From: CAZNUM01 sp046861615
GTDB taxonomy: Bacteria; Fidelibacterota; Marinisomatia; Marinisomatales; TCS55
Length of the DNA: 64,000 bases
Direction of reading: 5' to 3'
Assembly: GCA_046861615.1 (NCBI GenBank)
Contig: JBHHUS010000002.1
Coordinates: forward strand, 1 to 64,000
Each line of letters starts with the position of its first letter. Positions within the stretch are counted from its first letter, which is position 1. The notes beneath the pieces were generated by a model, which searched no databases, was not told where the DNA came from, and was given only the letters and a program-made list of their open reading frames with translations. Both the position numbers and the translations under genes were made by a program. Positions 1-8,661 of the stretch are shown in pieces.

Positions 1-14
1 AAGCATTTAGTAAC

Positions 15-43
15 AAAAAACCTTCACTAAGTGGTGAAGGTTT
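15..43 (-). terminator. Rho-independent terminator after tRNA-Pro
   Basis: On the minus strand the arms AACCTTCAC and GTGAAGGTT form a hairpin followed directly by a run of T (TTTTTTG). It lies 6 nt past the tRNA-Pro 3' end and probably ends the rimP-to-tRNA-Pro transcription unit. Confidence 0.85.
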
Positions 44-48
44 AATCG

Positions 49-122
49 TCGGAGCGGCGAGATTTGAACTCGCGACCCCCTGAACCCCATTCAGGTGCGC
101 TACCGGGCTGCGCCACGCTCCG
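49..122 (-). tRNA. tRNA-Pro (anticodon GGG)
   Basis: The cloverleaf has acceptor CGGAGCG/CGCTCCG, discriminator A, anticodon arm CCTGA-ATGGGGT-TCAGG giving anticodon GGG, and T arm GCGAG-TTCGAAT-CTCGC. CCA is not encoded (CGA follows the discriminator), so CCA must be added after transcription. The gene begins one nucleotide after the stop codon of the MerR-type regulator, so it is probably cut out of the mRNA tail. Confidence 0.95.
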
Positions 123-123
123 T

Positions 124-504
124 TTATTCGTACAAACTGTCCAACAGGGCTTTTAATTCCTGCCGGAGTTTAAGTAACAATTCTTTTGAAACCCCCTCCT
201 TTACACCACCGGTCGCCGGTGTCTGGTCTTCCCCGGCCATGATTTCAGATACTTCTTCCCGTGCTAATTGCGCCCTGGCGCCTTCAATCGTAAACCGCCG
301 CTGGTAGAGCAGATCCTTGATCTGCAGAATTAAATCGATATCCTTCTGCCGGTAAGTACGGTTTCCGGCTTTGTTTTTCGAAGGATTCAATTGCCGGAAT
401 TCCGTTTCCCAGTACCGGAGCACGTATTGCTTCAATCCGGTTATTTTGCTCACTTCCCCAATGGAATAGTACAGCTTTTTAATGGTCCTGCGCTCTGATT
501 TCAT
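124..504 (-). CDS. MerR-family transcriptional regulator
   Basis: A 126-residue protein with an N-terminal winged-helix MerR domain at about residues 11-80. It starts YYSIGEVSKITGL (recognition helix), then VLRYWETEF, and the wing carries NRTYRQKDI. This is the HTH type found in HspR/MerR regulators that bind a spaced promoter. The remaining 45 residues form a short polar helix (KELLLKLRQELKALL), probably for dimerisation, and no metal-binding cysteines are present, so it is unlikely to be a metal sensor. It is the last protein gene of the rimP-pnp-ald cluster, 76 nt after ald, and is followed after 1 nt by tRNA-Pro. Its target is unknown; short MerR proteins at this position are common in FCB genomes but not assigned. 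Confidence 0.85.
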   Translation of the reverse strand: MKSERRTIKKLYYSIGEVSKITGLKQYVLRYWETEFRQLNPSKNKAGNRTYRQKDIDLILQIKDLLYQRRFTIEGARAQLAREEVSEIMAGEDQTPATGGVKEGVSKELLLKLRQELKALLDSLYE

Positions 505-580
505 TCCTGATATTCGCTTAAACTAATACTTTATATTAGTTAAGAAACTATGTTCAAACAAGGTTTTTGCGAACTACGAT

Positions 581-1699
581 CTATTCAGCAATCGCCTGTT
601 CCGGGGCCGTGTATTCCAGATCAAAAGCCGCTGCTACCCCAGCATGGGTTATCTGCTGCCGGTAGATATTCAAACCCTTTAATAAGCCGGAATCATTCCG
701 CAGGGCCGGCAGAATACCGGAATTAGCCAGTTTCTGCACGTAGGGATTAGTGGAATTGGTCAGGGCCGTGGTGGAAGTAAAGGGAACGGCGCCGGGCATA
801 TTAGCCACACAATAGTGAATGACACCCTCCACTTCGTAAATGGGATCTTCGTGCGTGGTTGGTTTACAGGTTTCGATGCAACCGCCCTGGTCCACGGCCA
901 CATCCACGATTACAGAACCGGGTTTCATCAGTTTCAGCATTTCCCGGGTAACCAGTTTCGGCGCTTTGGACCCCACAATCAGCACGGCTCCCACTAACAA
1001 ATCGGTCTGTTTCAACAATTCATTAATATTGTAGCGGTTACTGAAGATAGTGCGCACATTTTTAGGCATAATTTCGTCCAGATAACGCAGGCGGTTAATA
1101 TTCACATCCAGCAGAAAGACATTGGCGCCCAGTCCCGCGGCGATCAGGGCGGCATTGGTACCCACCACGCCGGCGCCGAGAATCGTGACTGTTCCCGGAG
1201 CTACACCCGGAACGCCACCTAACAGAATGCCGTGGCCTCCCTGGGCTTTTTCCAGATATTTGGCTCCTTCCTGAACGGCCATGCGCCCGGCCACTTCGCT
1301 CATGGGAATCAATAACGGTAAGGAACCGTCCTCGAGCATGATCGTTTCATAAGCGATGGCGGTGGAACCGGTATCGCGGAATGACAAGGTCAGTGCCCGG
1401 TCGGCCGCAAAGTGAAAATAGGTGAACAGGGTCAGGTCCGGGTGGCACATTTCAATTTCCTGGGGTTGTGGTTCCTTCACCTTTACAACCAACTCCGACT
1501 GTCGGAAGATCTCCGCCGGTTTATCCACGATTTTACAGTTCACAGCGGAATAGTCTGCATCCGGGAAACCACTGGGCACACCGGCACCCTTTTCTACCAG
1601 CACCTGATGACCGGCCCGGGTCAGATCCAGTGCCAGGTGCGGCGTCAGGGCCACCCGGTTTTCATTTTTCTTGATCTCTTTAGGAACCCCGATAATCAT
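581..1699 (-). CDS. ald: Alanine dehydrogenase
   Basis: A 372-residue enzyme that converts L-alanine and NAD+ reversibly to pyruvate, ammonia and NADH in the cytoplasm. It begins MIIGVPKEIKKNENRVALTP as in the Ald/PntA family. The active-site residues known for the family fall in place: Arg15, Lys75 in VVKVKEP, His96 in YFHFA and Asp270 in VAVDQGG. The Rossmann glycine motif GAGVVGTNAA is near residues 175-185. Length equals the usual 370-375. It follows pnp by 15 nt, so it is co-transcribed with translation genes. The Na+/alanine symporter gene at 21.4-23.0 kb could supply its substrate. Confidence 0.97.
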   Translation of the reverse strand: MIIGVPKEIKKNENRVALTPHLALDLTRAGHQVLVEKGAGVPSGFPDADYSAVNCKIVDKPAEIFRQSELVVKVKEPQPQEIEMCHPDLTLFTYFHFAADRALTLSFRDTGSTAIAYETIMLEDGSLPLLIPMSEVAGRMAVQEGAKYLEKAQGGHGILLGGVPGVAPGTVTILGAGVVGTNAALIAAGLGANVFLLDVNINRLRYLDEIMPKNVRTIFSNRYNINELLKQTDLLVGAVLIVGSKAPKLVTREMLKLMKPGSVIVDVAVDQGGCIETCKPTTHEDPIYEVEGVIHYCVANMPGAVPFTSTTALTNSTNPYVQKLANSGILPALRNDSGLLKGLNIYRQQITHAGVAAAFDLEYTAPEQAIAE

Positions 1700-1714
1700 T
1701 TCGTCCCCTCTCGA

Positions 1715-3892
1715 TTAGTATCGTTTTTTCCTGAAATTTCCCCGGTCGTGACGTGGTCCACGGGATTGGCGATCGTGCTGTTGGCGCTGATCGTCACCAC
1801 GGTTCGATTCATGTCCCTCGGGCTTTGGTAATAGTACTTTCCGGCTGAAATCGTACCGTCCCTGGTCATCGACCCTGATCAAGCGCACCTTGACCTTATC
1901 CCCCGTTCTGACCACGTCCTCCACCTTCCCGACTCGGTGCCATTCTAACTCGGAAATGTGGATCAATCCCTCCCGGCCCGGCGCAAATTCCACAAAGGCA
2001 CCAAAGGTCATAATCCGGGTGATGGTGCCGTCAAATTCCATTCCAACTTCCGGCTCCAGGGTAATGGCCCGGATTAACTCCAGGGCATCGTTGCATTTAT
2101 CCAGGTCAGGGCTGGAAATAGTCACTACACCCGAATCATCCACGTCAATCTGACATTCTGTGTCGGCGATGATCTTTTTAATCGTCTTTCCGCCCGGTCC
2201 GATCAATCCGCCAATTTTTTCAGGATTGATCTGCAGGCTGAGGATCTTCGGTGCGTAAGGTGAAATTTTCATCGGCTGAGGAATCGCTTCGTACATCAGG
2301 TCCAGAATATGATTCCGGCCGGCTTTAGCCTGTTCCAGGGCTTCCGTCAACAGTTCAAAGGACAAGCCTTCGATTTTCAAATCCAGTTGAATGGCGGTAA
2401 TGCCTTCCCGGGTACCGGCAACCTTGAAATCCATATCCCCCATATGGTCTTCCGCTCCCAGAATATCACTCAGGATGGCATGGCGGTCACCGTCGGTAAC
2501 CAGACCCATGGCAATTCCCGCCACATGCCCTTTGGTGGGCGCCCCGGCATTCATCAGGGCCAGGGATCCGCCACAGACTGTAGCCATGGAGGAAGAACCG
2601 TTGGATTCCAGGATTTCAGACACGATTCTGATGGTGTAGGGAAAATCATCATATGAGGGTAACACCCGTTTAAGGGAGCGTTCGGCTAAATTCCCATGGC
2701 CGATTTCCCGGCGGCTGGTGAACCCGATCCGGCCGGTTTCACCGACGCAGTAAGGTGGGAAATTATAATGCAGCATGAACCGTTTTTTGTAATCCTCGTC
2801 CATCCGGTCAATGATCTGTTCGTCACTCCGGGTTCCCAGCGTCAGAACTGCCAAAGCCTGGGTTTCACCCCGGGTGAACAGGGCGGAACCGTGGGTGCGG
2901 GGCAGAAAGTTCACATCAATCGTGATCGGGCGGATTTCATCGGTCTTGCGGCCGTCGCTCCGTACACCCCTGTCAAGGATCTGCTCCCGGAAAGCGGCTT
3001 TAAACTGGTCGCTTACCAGCGATTTGATTAATTTTTCCGCTTCAGGGAATTGTTCCGCCAGTTTCTGCTGAACAGTCTCGTGTAGCTCAGCGGTGGCATC
3101 TTCCCGTTCCTTTTTATCGGCAATCTGAATAACTCGCTCAATATCTTTCAGGGCCAGTTCAGTCACTGCCTTTTCCAGGTCGGGATCACTTCCATCCGCC
3201 GGAATCTCCCGTTTTACAATCTCACATTCGGCAATAATCTTTTTCTGCAGGTCAATAATCTGTCGAATGTACTGATGGGCGAATTTCAGTCCTTCCACCA
3301 GCGTTTCTTCAGCAATGTTATCGGCTTCCCCTTCTACCATTACAACCGTCTGCTCATTGCCCGAAACCACTAATTCCATTGCGGAAGATTCAATCTGCGT
3401 CCGGGTGGGATTAATGACATACTTCCCGTTCAGTTGACCAACCCGTACTGTGGCAATGGGACCGTTCCAGGGGATGTTGGAAATCATCAGGGCACAGGAG
3501 GCCCCGATCCCGGCTAATACATCAGCCAGATTTTCCCCGTCACTTGAAAGGGTGGTTACAATAACCTGGGTTTCATATTTAAAGCTTTTGGGGAACAGCG
3601 GCCGAATTGGACGGTCGGTTAAACGACTGGTCAATATTTCTGATTCTGCCGGACGTCCTTCCCGTTTAAAAAATCCGCCCGGTATTTTACCACCGGCGTA
3701 ATGCCGTTCCCGGTATTCTACTTGTAACGGGAAAAAATCAATGTCTTCCCTGATTTCATTGGCAGAATTAACCGCTGCCAGAATTGAGGTTTCTCCATAG
3801 GTCACCATGACTGAGCCGGCCGATTGCTTGGCCACCTTCCCAGTCATAATCGACAAGGTGCGACCCCCAATTTCAATTTCGTGTTTTACCAT
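1715..3892 (-). CDS. pnp: Polyribonucleotide nucleotidyltransferase (PNPase)
   Basis: A 725-residue trimeric 3'-5' phosphorolytic RNase of the RNA-decay machinery. In order it has a first RNase PH domain (residues ~1-140), the helical PNPase domain (~235-310), a second catalytic RNase PH domain (~315-550, with GDMDFKVAGTREGITAIQLD), a KH domain (~555-615, IGGLIGPGGKTIKKI) and an S1 domain (~622-690, FGAFVEFAPGREGLIHISEL). A basic/acidic tail rich in Arg, His, Asp and Gln follows, as in many PNPases. rpsO lies 25 nt upstream, the order seen in most bacteria. Confidence 0.98.
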   Translation of the reverse strand: MVKHEIEIGGRTLSIMTGKVAKQSAGSVMVTYGETSILAAVNSANEIREDIDFFPLQVEYRERHYAGGKIPGGFFKREGRPAESEILTSRLTDRPIRPLFPKSFKYETQVIVTTLSSDGENLADVLAGIGASCALMISNIPWNGPIATVRVGQLNGKYVINPTRTQIESSAMELVVSGNEQTVVMVEGEADNIAEETLVEGLKFAHQYIRQIIDLQKKIIAECEIVKREIPADGSDPDLEKAVTELALKDIERVIQIADKKEREDATAELHETVQQKLAEQFPEAEKLIKSLVSDQFKAAFREQILDRGVRSDGRKTDEIRPITIDVNFLPRTHGSALFTRGETQALAVLTLGTRSDEQIIDRMDEDYKKRFMLHYNFPPYCVGETGRIGFTSRREIGHGNLAERSLKRVLPSYDDFPYTIRIVSEILESNGSSSMATVCGGSLALMNAGAPTKGHVAGIAMGLVTDGDRHAILSDILGAEDHMGDMDFKVAGTREGITAIQLDLKIEGLSFELLTEALEQAKAGRNHILDLMYEAIPQPMKISPYAPKILSLQINPEKIGGLIGPGGKTIKKIIADTECQIDVDDSGVVTISSPDLDKCNDALELIRAITLEPEVGMEFDGTITRIMTFGAFVEFAPGREGLIHISELEWHRVGKVEDVVRTGDKVKVRLIRVDDQGRYDFSRKVLLPKPEGHESNRGDDQRQQHDRQSRGPRHDRGNFRKKRY

Positions 3893-3917
3893 TTTTTCCT
3901 TCTATCGTATTTCGTAT

Positions 3918-4190
3918 TTATGATCGGCGAATTGCCAATTTGTCGGTTATCGCCAAATATCCATTCGGATTTGTCTTGCGCAGATATTTCAACAATTTTT
4001 TCCGTTGAGCTACCAACATTACCAGGCCGCGACGTGAGTGACGGTCTTTTTTATTTCGTTTCACGTGCTCGGTCAATTCGCGAACCCGATGGGTTAATAA
4101 GGCCACCTGGACCTCGGTCGATCCTGAATCCTGACCAGTTTTTCCAAATTCCTTAATGATTTCCTGAGTTTTTTCCTTGCTCAGTGACAT
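3918..4190 (-). CDS. rpsO: Small ribosomal subunit protein uS15
   Basis: A 90-residue ribosomal protein that binds 16S rRNA at the platform and takes part in bridges with the 50S subunit. The family motifs DSGSTEVQVALLTHRVREL, HSRRGLVMLVAQRKKLLKYL and Y.AITDKLAIRRS are intact and the length is typical (89-90). The start is fixed by a strong Shine-Dalgarno AGGAGG five nt upstream of ATG. It lies between ribF and pnp with short gaps. rpsO in E. coli is autoregulated through a leader pseudoknot; no such structure could be judged here. Confidence 0.98.
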   Translation of the reverse strand: MSLSKEKTQEIIKEFGKTGQDSGSTEVQVALLTHRVRELTEHVKRNKKDRHSRRGLVMLVAQRKKLLKYLRKTNPNGYLAITDKLAIRRS

Positions 4191-4198
4191 AAAGCCTC

Positions 4199-5134
4199 CT
4201 AATTGTATTTCTTTAATAATTGCATGCAGATTTCACGATCCTGCTTCAACTGTTTGATTAATTGTTCCTTTGAGGGAAATTTTATTTCATCACGAATTCT
4301 TTCCAGAAACTCCACTGTAATCACCTGTCCCTGCAAATCCTTTAGATTGGCATCAAAAAAATGAACTTCCATAACAAAATCCTTTTCACCAAAGGTTGGG
4401 CGAACACCCAAATTACACATTCCATATAGATTATTCCCATTAATCCTTCCCCTGGTCAAATAGACGCCATTGGAGGGGCACAATTGATTTTCATCCTCGG
4501 GAACAAAGTTCGCCGTGGGAAAGGACAGGGACATCCCCCGACCGGCTCCCGTCACCACCTTAGCCTTAAAGCCGTAAACCCAGCCCAATTCAAATGAAGC
4601 CCGGCGAATATAGCCGGCCTTGATCAATTCCCGGATATGAGTGCTGGAAATGGCGATATTTGCATCGCGAAATGGTTTCACCACTTCCAGAGTGAAATTA
4701 TGCGTTCGGGCAAGCCGGGTTAAAAATTCAGGGGAGCCCTCCCGGTTATGGCCGAAATGATGGTCATAGCCCACAATCAGATGGCGTGGATGTAATTTTT
4801 CGACGATAATGTCGCTAATAAAAGCTTCTGCCGGCAGGCGGGAAAATTCTTCTGTAAAAGGAATGACAATCACCATATCCAGACTGAGGGATTCCAGGAA
4901 TTCCAACTTCTTTTCAATTGTCATTAACATCGGGAGTTTGGACCCCTGGTCCAGAACATGACGGGGATGGGGATCGAAAGTAATTAATACCGCTTTGGTT
5001 TTCAGGGAATGGGCCACTGTAATTACTTTTTTCACGATTTCCTGGTGCCCCCGGTGAAGTCCGTCGAAGGTACCAATGGTAACCACACTGTCCGGAACTG
5101 TTGGAATATCGGCTATACGGCGGTAGATATCCAT
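4199..5134 (-). CDS. ribF: Bifunctional riboflavin kinase / FAD synthetase
   Basis: A 311-residue two-domain enzyme that makes FMN and then FAD from riboflavin with ATP. The N-terminal nucleotidyltransferase half (~residues 15-180) shows TIGTFDGLHRGHQ and ITFDPHPR. The C-terminal flavokinase half (~185-305) shows GAGRGMSLSFPTAN and the Asn-Gly-Val-Tyr segment. Length matches the family. Its start overlaps the end of truB by 22 nt, and it ends 8 nt before the rpsO start, so translation of the three genes is probably coupled. Confidence 0.96.
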   Translation of the reverse strand: MDIYRRIADIPTVPDSVVTIGTFDGLHRGHQEIVKKVITVAHSLKTKAVLITFDPHPRHVLDQGSKLPMLMTIEKKLEFLESLSLDMVIVIPFTEEFSRLPAEAFISDIIVEKLHPRHLIVGYDHHFGHNREGSPEFLTRLARTHNFTLEVVKPFRDANIAISSTHIRELIKAGYIRRASFELGWVYGFKAKVVTGAGRGMSLSFPTANFVPEDENQLCPSNGVYLTRGRINGNNLYGMCNLGVRPTFGEKDFVMEVHFFDANLKDLQGQVITVEFLERIRDEIKFPSKEQLIKQLKQDREICMQLLKKYN

Positions 5135-5766
5135 GAATCCTGAAATGCCTCAATAGTAAATGAATCTTCAATCCGGTATTCACCGACAGAAAGTCGTCTC
5201 AGGGCGACCAGGTGCCCGACGGTACCCAGTTTCCGGGCGATATCATTCCCCAGGACCCGGATATAGGTTCCCTTGGAACAGGATACTGAAAAATGGATCC
5301 GGGGTAATTCCACCCCTAATAATTCGATGTCGTAGATATTGATTTTACAGGGGTCCCGTTTTACGGTCAGGTTTTTCCGGGCCAGTTTATACAGGGGTAC
5401 ACCCTTCACTTTTTTAGCGGAATACATGGGCGGTATCTGGGATTGTTCTCCCCGGAACGACTCTAAAACGGCTTTTATCTTTTCCTGATCCAGCAGTGGA
5501 ACAACCGCTTTTTCAGTAATTGTCCCTTCCAAATCCATTGTATCGGTGGCAATACCCAAATACATAGTTGCCTGGTACTGTTTTCGGGAACTGCTGATTT
5601 CACCAAGGCGCTTCGTATCGGTGCCCGTACCAACGATAAGTACGCCTTCTGCGAAAGGGTCCAGCGTACCACCGTGGCCGACTTTTTTCTCCCGGGTGAT
5701 TATTCGGACCTTTTTAACCACATCAAAGGAAGTCCAACCGCCTGGTTTATACATATTTAAAATCAT
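5113..5766 (-). CDS. truB: tRNA pseudouridine-55 synthase, short form without PUA domain
   Basis: A 217-residue pseudouridine synthase expected to modify U55 in the T loop of tRNAs. The catalytic Asp is Asp36 in GHGGTLDPFAEGVL. Other TruB motifs are N.YKP.GWTSFDVV at the N-terminus, PPMYSAKKVKGVPLYKLAR in the middle and CSKGTYIRVLGNDIA. Most TruB proteins have about 300 residues with a C-terminal PUA-like domain. This one stops soon after the catalytic fold, and ribF already begins inside its last 22 nt, so the short form is real rather than a frameshift. rbfA lies 34 nt upstream. Confidence 0.95.
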   Translation of the reverse strand: MILNMYKPGGWTSFDVVKKVRIITREKKVGHGGTLDPFAEGVLIVGTGTDTKRLGEISSSRKQYQATMYLGIATDTMDLEGTITEKAVVPLLDQEKIKAVLESFRGEQSQIPPMYSAKKVKGVPLYKLARKNLTVKRDPCKINIYDIELLGVELPRIHFSVSCSKGTYIRVLGNDIARKLGTVGHLVALRRLSVGEYRIEDSFTIEAFQDSWISTAV

Positions 5767-5800
5767 GATCGCCGGTTGAGGTTCGGTTTAAAAATGTCCA

Positions 5801-6175
5801 CTAATCCTCTGTTTCACTGGAGGAATGGGAAATTTCCCGAAACAGGACAACCAGTTTTTGAGTGTATTCATAAGTATCGTCAAAAATAAATTTCAGTTCA
5901 GGCGTAAATTTGGTTCGTAATTCCTGACCTAAATATTTCCTGAATTTTTTCCCCAAGCGGTTCATTTCATGTACGATCGATTTCTGATTCTGTTTTGGTT
6001 TAACAACACTGAAATAAACCTTAGCGTTCCGAATATCGGTGGAAACTTCTACCTGCGTAAAAGTGATAAATCCAAGGTGGGATAAATCAATAGATTCAGT
6101 CTGGATAGACCCAAGGATGTGCAGAATTTCGTTGGCAACCCGGTCTGTCCGTTTATAGGGTCGAAATGATTTCAA
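5801..6175 (-). CDS. rbfA: 30S ribosome-binding factor RbfA
   Basis: A 124-residue KH-type assembly factor that binds the 5' domain helix of 16S rRNA during late 30S maturation and in the cold. Recognised by the N-terminal FRPYKRTDRVANEILHILG, the central ITFTQVEVSTDIRNAKVYFSV and the C-terminal RTKFTPELKFIFDDT. Length is normal. Its first codons overlap the infB stop by 4 nt, giving infB-rbfA-truB in the standard order. Confidence 0.95.
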   Translation of the reverse strand: MKSFRPYKRTDRVANEILHILGSIQTESIDLSHLGFITFTQVEVSTDIRNAKVYFSVVKPKQNQKSIVHEMNRLGKKFRKYLGQELRTKFTPELKFIFDDTYEYTQKLVVLFREISHSSSETED

Positions 6176-8643
6176 TTTGATTCAAGTGTTCGCTTTACTG
6201 ATTGAATTTCAAAACAAACAATTGTGTCGCCCTCTTTAAAATCCTTCACACCCTCAATCCCGATGCCGCATTCCAGACCTTCCTTGACCTCCCTGGCATC
6301 ATCCTTGAAGCGTTTTAAGGAAATGATTTCACCATGCCCGATCTCTTCTTCATCCCGAATGACCCGAGCCTGGGAGCTGCGAATAATGGACCCTTCCGTA
6401 ACCCTGGATCCAGCAATCAACCCTAATTTGGGGATTTTAAAGGAAGCTTGAACCACGGCGCGGCCTAACTGTTTTTCTAGCAGTTCCGGTTCCAGGAGAC
6501 CTTCCATGGCCAGTTTAACATCTTCCATGGCATTGTAAATCACGGAATAGGAACGGATTTCCACTCCTTCCTGCTTTGCCTGCAGCCGGGCATTAGATGA
6601 AACCTGTACATTAAACCCGATAATAACCGCATTGGAGGCGGCTGCCAGCAACACATCGGATTCGGAAATCATTCCCACTGCTTTGTGGATCACCTGAACA
6701 CCTACCTCAGAGGTGCTTAATTTTTCCAGCGCTTCCGATAAGGCATCAATTGAACCATCCACGTCCCCCTTAATAATGATGGTCAATTTTTTTATGGCCC
6801 CTTCTTTGATCATGGCAGACATGGTATCGAGGGACTGGGTCTTTATTTTCTTTCGTTCAATTTCCCGTTTGATCCGCTGTCGTTCATTAGCAATCCGCTT
6901 TAATTCATGCTCGTCTTTAACTACGGCAAAAATGTCAGCTGATTGGGGTACCCGGTCAAATCCCAATACCTGAATGGCATCAGAAGGACCGGCCTCTTTG
7001 ATTCGCTGTCCCCGTTCATTCAACAAGGCCCTGACCTTACCGGCAATATTATTGCAAATGAAGGGATCGCCAACATTCAAAACGCCCTTCTGGATTAGAA
7101 CCGTGGCAATCGGTCCGTGTCCCTTGTCCAGACGGGAATCGATAATAGTTCCCCTGGCGGTAGTATCCCGGTTAGCTTTCAACTCCAGCATTTCCGCCTC
7201 AATTAGCATGGAGGCTAACAGATCGTCAACGCCGGCACCGGTTTTTGCTGAAATTGGTATCGCCTGAACTTTTCCACCCCAGTCTTCCACCAACACCCCG
7301 TGTTCTGATAATTCTCGTTTAATTCGATCCAGGTCAATATCGGGAAGGTCAATTTTATTGATGGCCACAATTATTGGTACGTTGGCAGCTTTGGCGTGAT
7401 TAATAGCCTCAATCGTTTGTGGCATTACACCGTCATTAGCAGCCACAACCAGAATAACAATATCGGTAACTTTGGCACCCCGGGCGCGCATGGCCGTAAA
7501 AGCCTCGTGTCCGGGCGTATCCAGAAAGGTGATATATTGCCCCGCAGGTAACTGAACCTTATAAGCGCCAATATGTTGAGTGATTCCGCCGGATTCACCC
7601 CCCACAACATTGGTTTTCCGGATGTAATCCAGTAATGATGTTTTTCCATGATCAACATGCCCCATGACCGTGACAACCGGCGCCCGGGACTCACTTTTAG
7701 CAATATCCTCTTCTGTGTCTTCAAAGGAGAACAATTCTTCACCAATATCTTCCAGTTTTTCAGCCGTATAATTGTATTCTCCCGCCAGGAGTTCAATGAT
7801 ATCCCAATCCAGGCGTTGGTTAATCGTGGCTAACACCCCCAGACCAATGCATTTCTGAATGATTTCATTTGGTTTTACGTCGAACAACTTGGCTATTTCA
7901 TCCACGCTGGAGAATTCCGCAATTTTAATGGTTTGAGCTGCGTTTTCAACTGCTTCTTTTTGTTCTGCTTTATCCTTTTTATAGACTTTCTTTTTACCTT
8001 TGACGTCCAACCTGGCAGTAATCTGCCGAACGGTTTCTTTGGCCGATTTTTGAGCTGCCGCATCCACCTTGTGGGGCCGCTCCCGTCGTCGCCGGGTTCC
8101 CTGCCCTACCTGTGCTTCAATTGAGGTCAGATCGATCCGTCTTAATTTTTTCTTGGTCTTTTTATCCCCGGTTTTATCAGCCTTCTTCTGCTCCTCTTCC
8201 GGTTGTTTTTCTTTCTTGACCGGTGGCTTGGAGTCAGTCTCTTTAACCAATTGTTGCGCTTTTTCCTCCTGCTCCCGTTGCTCCTGCTCGGCCTTCAACC
8301 GGGCCTCTTCGGCTTTCCGTTCCTCTTCCGCTTTCTGTTGTTCCAACTGTTCAAGCCGACGCTGCTCTTCCAACGTCAATAATTTTAATTTCTTTCTTCC
8401 GATCTGCTGCTGCTTTAAACGAGTATCATGAATTTCACGACGAACTTGCTCTTTGCGGTAACGGTCAACAGATTCCTTATCCTTGGCAAATTCGGTCAAA
8501 ATCAGATGATAAGCATCCTCATTTACCGGTGACATATGACTGGCAACGGCAATTCCTTTACTTTTCAGGAAGGACACAATTTCCGTATGGGAAATATTTA
8601 ATTCCTTGGCGATTTGAAATATTCTCATTGCTCGTTTTGCCAT
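6172..8643 (-). CDS. infB: Translation initiation factor IF-2
   Basis: An 823-residue GTPase that brings fMet-tRNA to the 30S subunit and promotes subunit joining. An IF2_N helix is at residues ~3-50, followed by a long Lys/Glu/Arg-rich linker (~60-235) predicted to be helical, and a second IF2_N-like domain at ~240-295. The G domain carries GHVDHGKT at 328-335, DTPGHEAF and NKIDLP. Domains II-IV complete the C-terminus. All catalytic motifs look intact. It is preceded by nusA (18 nt gap) with no ylxR or L7Ae gene in between, and overlaps rbfA by 4 nt. Confidence 0.98.
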   Translation of the reverse strand: MAKRAMRIFQIAKELNISHTEIVSFLKSKGIAVASHMSPVNEDAYHLILTEFAKDKESVDRYRKEQVRREIHDTRLKQQQIGRKKLKLLTLEEQRRLEQLEQQKAEEERKAEEARLKAEQEQREQEEKAQQLVKETDSKPPVKKEKQPEEEQKKADKTGDKKTKKKLRRIDLTSIEAQVGQGTRRRRERPHKVDAAAQKSAKETVRQITARLDVKGKKKVYKKDKAEQKEAVENAAQTIKIAEFSSVDEIAKLFDVKPNEIIQKCIGLGVLATINQRLDWDIIELLAGEYNYTAEKLEDIGEELFSFEDTEEDIAKSESRAPVVTVMGHVDHGKTSLLDYIRKTNVVGGESGGITQHIGAYKVQLPAGQYITFLDTPGHEAFTAMRARGAKVTDIVILVVAANDGVMPQTIEAINHAKAANVPIIVAINKIDLPDIDLDRIKRELSEHGVLVEDWGGKVQAIPISAKTGAGVDDLLASMLIEAEMLELKANRDTTARGTIIDSRLDKGHGPIATVLIQKGVLNVGDPFICNNIAGKVRALLNERGQRIKEAGPSDAIQVLGFDRVPQSADIFAVVKDEHELKRIANERQRIKREIERKKIKTQSLDTMSAMIKEGAIKKLTIIIKGDVDGSIDALSEALEKLSTSEVGVQVIHKAVGMISESDVLLAAASNAVIIGFNVQVSSNARLQAKQEGVEIRSYSVIYNAMEDVKLAMEGLLEPELLEKQLGRAVVQASFKIPKLGLIAGSRVTEGSIIRSSQARVIRDEEEIGHGEIISLKRFKDDAREVKEGLECGIGIEGVKDFKEGDTIVCFEIQSVKRTLESN

Positions 8644-8661
8644 GAATTAGTCACAATCTTT

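Noticed and set aside
5113..5766. Frameshift as cause of the short TruB
   Set aside because: ribF begins inside the last 22 nt and is itself intact, so no lost PUA sequence remains.
7933..8431. Plus-strand frames rich in Cys and Ser
   Set aside because: They mirror the Lys/Glu-rich linker of IF-2 on the other strand and have no family features.
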